Below, piece by piece: positions 60,680 to 64,000 of a DNA stretch of 64,000 nucleotides (position 1 is the first letter of the stretch; every line of letters starts with the position of its first letter). Source of the stretch: Timema cristinae (Eukaryota; Arthropoda; Insecta; Phasmatodea; Timematidae); assembly GCA_039000515.1 (NCBI GenBank), contig JBCFYV010000012.1:14882290-14946289 (forward strand), in the 5' to 3' direction. The position numbers and the translations under genes were made by a program. The notes under the pieces were generated by a model that saw only the letters and a program-made list of their open reading frames with translations, was not told the DNA's origin and made no database searches.

Positions 60680-61940
60680 TAAGCTATTAACTATCTAGAG
60701 AATAGCCAATACGAAGGTCGAGTAGATGATCTACTGTGGACTGTACATTCCAGTAAGAGTTCGTGGGTGAGGGGAGGAGGGTGAATGCAAGAGAGAATAT
60801 AAGCAGTTGATTTGCTGGCCGCAAAACTTCTAATAACTGTCCTAAAAGATACTAGATCTACAATAAAATGCGTTTAGCCATAATGGATGTTAGTCAAATA
60901 TCTCTATTGACAGTTGGTGTCAATTTAAATATAACTAAATCGTTGGGCACACATACTAAATTTTAACTTCGTCTTGTCTGGTTTTCTGTTGCACGAGAAT
61001 CTGTGGATATATCCCCGGCCTGGATTCAAGGTCCCTACATTTAACCTAATTTGTTTCGCGTCCACCCGGGATTGATTCCCGACTTAACTTCGGTTCCGAT
61101 ACTAACCCAGTTTTAAATCACGTGTGGATATTATTATGTTCAGAAATAACATAATAATTCTCGCTTGTTAAGAAATTACAAAAATTTGCATCTAATTTAT
61201 TAATATACATAAGGAAGAGTGATGGTATTTATTAACATTTAATTTGTTACTTTTTTACTTTAAAAATTTGAATTCATACAATCATCTTCCATAACTAGAA
61301 ATTTTATCGTTCATCTGATTAAAGTAAGAATTGAGAAAATACAATGATGGAACATTCTTGCGTATTTCATACTAAGTTAAATAGTTTACTTTTATAAATA
61401 GATGGAGTGTAAGCTATTTATTAATTTGATCTAAAATATCTTAGCTCGCCGAAATAATATAACTTTCATTTTCGTGTTTCACTTTCACATAATTCCATTA
61501 AAAGATGGGTGACGACAGCTCTAGCCTGCTGGTCTGCTAGCACCCACAAACTAATCACTGCCTATAAATTGACTAGCGAGAAAAGCTTTGACCTAACAAA
61601 TTCAGAGTTTTAGAAATTTAAAATCACCAAAATTTTTTATAAGCCATCATGAAATTTTGTAATTATTGAAGGATAATAGTAGTAGTCTATATTTATATAT
61701 ATATATAATACATTCTATTCAAAAACCTTGTTTTAAATCAAGTTTGTCTATTTATGAGTGCATTTAAAATATTATCGTTTAAAACTATTGAGTACTTCGA
61801 TCTAATAGAAAATTTGTAATATTGTTATGAGCTAGTGTTGAATTTTTTTTTATCGAACTTGTAAGGTTCTCTATTTGTTCTGTGTTTGTATCGTCAAGTA
61901 AAAACAAAATGCTTAAAATATTCATAGTTTGAAAAATAAT
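60680..61940. other. AT-rich DNA without recognised gene
   Basis: A weak B-box-like GGGATTGATTCCCGAC lies near 61069-61084 without a partner A box. Otherwise nothing was seen. Confidence 0.45.
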
Positions 61941-61941
61941 A

Positions 61942-62018
61942 CCTGGACAGAGTAATCGAACCCTGGACCCTTGACCTAATACGCCAATGTTATACTAATG
62001 ATCCAGCCAGGACTCGTC
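61942..62018 (-). mobile_element. tRNA-like sequence or tRNA-derived SINE head
   Basis: The minus strand reads CCTGGCTGGATCATTAGTAT, then a TTGGC/GTCAA stem with loop GTATTAG (anticodon position ATT), then AGGGTTCGATTACTCTG and TCCAGG. A partial cloverleaf can be drawn, but acceptor pairing breaks after five pairs and the T loop has eight bases. It is probably a tRNA-derived repeat head, not a working tRNA-Asn gene. Confidence 0.5.
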
Positions 62019-62187
62019 ATGTGCTCATGATCATACTTTATTCATAGTTTAAGGCAGAGAGACCCGAAGCACTGAACGAATTATTGATATAGTCTATCTG
62101 CCAAAGGAGTGTTGGTAAATGACAGCTATAGTATAATTTTGGTAGGAAGAACAGTAGAAGTTAGTTATCAAAGTTACTAAAACAAAG

Positions 62188-62368
62188 TTCCTTCACCTCT
62201 GACAAGACATCTTGTGAATGTGGGGAATTCCAGGCCGCCACCGTGGTTCGGATTCCATGTTAAACTGTAGTTCCTTCATTTCATCTCACAATCACCCTAC
62301 CATTACACATTAGCATAAGTGCGTATAACCTGAATAGGTAGTAAGACGCGGTGCTAATAATAATACCA
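62188..62368 (+). mobile_element. SINE type B, 5'-truncated
   Basis: It starts in the body (TTCCTTCACCTCTGACAAGA) and matches the 31.6-kb copy through GTGGTTCGGATTCCATGTTA to AAGACGCGGTGCTAATAATA. The tRNA-like head is missing, a truncation typical of incomplete reverse transcription. Confidence 0.88.
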
Positions 62369-62394
62369 AAACAATGTTAATATATTCTTACATA

Positions 62395-62500
62395 AGGTAA
62401 TGTCATCTGCATATTTTACTTTTATCAATACCTATAAAATAACACAAATAATATAAGAAAATATTATTAATGTTGGCCACAAATAAATATGTTTGAATTT
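62395..62500. repeat. Dispersed AT-rich repeat, copy 3
   Basis: GTCATCTGCATATTTTACTT, TTATCAATACCTATAAAATA and ACACAAATAATATAAGAAAA are collinear with the 59.6-kb copy, which has a slightly longer start. Confidence 0.5.
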
Positions 62501-63115
62501 TATATACTGTTCTCCAACCAAAATCAGGGTATAGCAACAGTTACCATATCTAATCTCATTTATCAATTCGCCAAACATGTGATTTGCAAGACCATGTTTG
62601 TTGTCACTTTTAGCAGTCAAAACTTTCACAACAAACAATTTGTTTTTAACTATATTCTAATTTTAACCATTTTTACATATTCTGCTAGATGTCAGTTACA
62701 TTCACGCCTATAGTGAATTTTCATTGGCTTAGTGTAGTGTTGTAGTGTAATAAGCTAAAGGTCTCTAGTTTAAATGCTATTTTTCAATTCATGAATATTA
62801 TACGTTATATGATCACATAATTTCAATCTTCTAAGTTTTGTTATTCGTATTCATTCTATTTACTCTGACAGTCGGCTGTCTTATCTTGACGGACTACACC
62901 ACGACCCTCAATTATAAGCTTTATCATAGTGGAACACTTCAAGGTAAGAATAATACCTTTCAAGGTTCGAAATGTACAATTAATTGTACACGTTCTATCT
63001 TTCTCCAGTAAGTCTGAATGTTTAAGCTTTTAATTTTGTAACAGTCTAAACTCCTCATAACCATTAACCTACCTGTTGGGAGGAGGTTATTTTATACATT
63101 TGTTTAATATATTTG

Positions 63116-63152
<37 letters not shown>
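63116..63152. repeat. (TG)n microsatellite
   Basis: About 17 TG repeats are followed by a G-rich stretch (GGGGTGGGTGGGCGGGGGG) to about 63175. Open frames reading through it are artefacts. Confidence 0.95.
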
Positions 63153-63154
<2 letters not shown>

Positions 63155-63609
63155 GTGGGTGGGCGGGGGGAGGTTGGAATGATTACGGTGATAAAGGGAG
63201 TAGTAGAGGAATATGGGAGGAAGCCATTAGAGAGACACGTCCGAGGCGAATACAAATAAACAAATGTAATCAACGAGACAGGGATACATCAATAACAGGT
63301 GTTGTCAAATAATTCCTGCTCCATGCTCGATACAAATAAAGGAACAAGCGAGCGATGTGAATTAATGTTGCGATTTTTCTTTTGTTAAAAAAAAAAGTTC
63401 AGTACAGCTCCAACTGTGTGTGTGTTTTTATTTTTGTGCCCAAAGTGTTCGTACTGGCCTTTGAAGTTATAAAAAAAACTGCTCTTTATTTAATGAAATG
63501 TTGATTTTTATGGTCGCCTACTAGTACACTCTTTATCATCAAAGTTTTAAAACCAAACGAATTGTAACTCTCTTGAGACCCGAACGTGTCGATACGTGAA
63601 CAAAGGTGT

Positions 63610-63825
63610 CATTCTCGTCTAGTTTGGTTCTCCGTTGATGGGGATGCCCCAAGTTCGAATTCTGACCCGGTGTGCTTAAGAGATTTTTTGTTCGTAAATG
63701 ATTTTCAGTTCTCTTCCAAGCAGATGCAAGTACACATCCTCAAGTTGTATCTTCCTTATCCCTATATATTGTTTGTGTGGATCCACGATAGCTTTAACGG
63801 GTGGGAAGATACGGAGTATTAAAAC
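63610..63825 (+). mobile_element. SINE type A, decayed
   Basis: CCCAAGTTCGAATTCTGACC is the B box. AGTTCTCTTCCAAGCAGATG, TATCTTCCTTATCCCTATAT and AACGGGTGGGAAGATACGGA follow. Open frames here are spurious. Confidence 0.7.
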
Positions 63826-64000
63826 TAAAAATTTAGGTGCATTTATAATTTGGCATCGAGAAACTACTAAAAGAAAATTTCAGGGGTGTTTTATTAAAAA
63901 TTGTGTTGTTCATTCTTTTTATATGTGAACTCTCTTTCGGCGTTTAAAATAAACCCCCACATCTATTTCTAATAGGTAATATCGTATAAGTCACTTACTG

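Noticed and set aside
63064..63312. Open frames with His-Thr or Cys-Val runs
   Set aside because: They are translations of the (TG)n microsatellite.

Overview
This is a gene-poor, AT-rich stretch of animal nuclear DNA, very probably from an insect. Three things point that way. The one clear coding exon best fits the insect TIA-1/TIAR orthologue Rox8. There are short interstitial runs of the arthropod telomere motif TTAGG. The rest is typical insect repeat debris: tRNA-derived SINEs, MITEs, decayed LINE 3' ends and microsatellites. I cannot name the genus. Nothing bacterial, viral or plasmid-like is visible.

The only protein-coding feature I can defend is a 181-bp internal exon at 43792-43972 (+). 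It carries the first part of the third RNA-recognition motif of a TIA-1/Rox8 RNA-binding protein and has consensus splice sites on both sides. It is markedly richer in G+C than its surroundings. I found no neighbouring exon of the same gene, so flanking introns are probably very long and most of the window is read as intron or intergenic DNA.

Layout. 1-35 kb: AT-rich DNA with about twenty decayed SINE copies, hairpin-ended repeats (3.3, 11, 17-18.6 and 27 kb), small tandem repeats (8.96, 10.57, 14.85, 15.2 and 24.1 kb), two clear TTAGG islands, pyrimidine- or purine-rich islands, and a MITE inserted in a SINE at 33.7 kb. 35.5-39 kb: a large 39-bp minisatellite of about 88 units. 40.5-42.2 kb: two broken non-LTR retrotransposon C-termini. 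42.2-45.4 kb: a SINE cluster around the Rox8 exon. 46.7-48.3 kb: the best-preserved hairpin-ended repeat. 50.3-51.8 kb: a segment with inverted arms. 53.8-54.1 kb: a hAT-like MITE. 55.2-56.35 kb: degenerate tandem DNA. 56.4-64 kb: more SINEs and AT-rich sequence.

At least four SINE types are recognisable. Type A is the commonest, with a tRNA-like head. Type B has a different tRNA-like head but the same 3' tail as A. Type C is seen once. Type D has a tRNA-Lys-like head. I did not find a convincing new functional system. The most notable observations are repeat-biological: the shared tail of SINEs A and B, the higher-order duplication and clustered indels in the 39-bp array, the unclassified hairpin-ended repeat with an internally duplicated body, and the clean MITE-in-SINE nesting.
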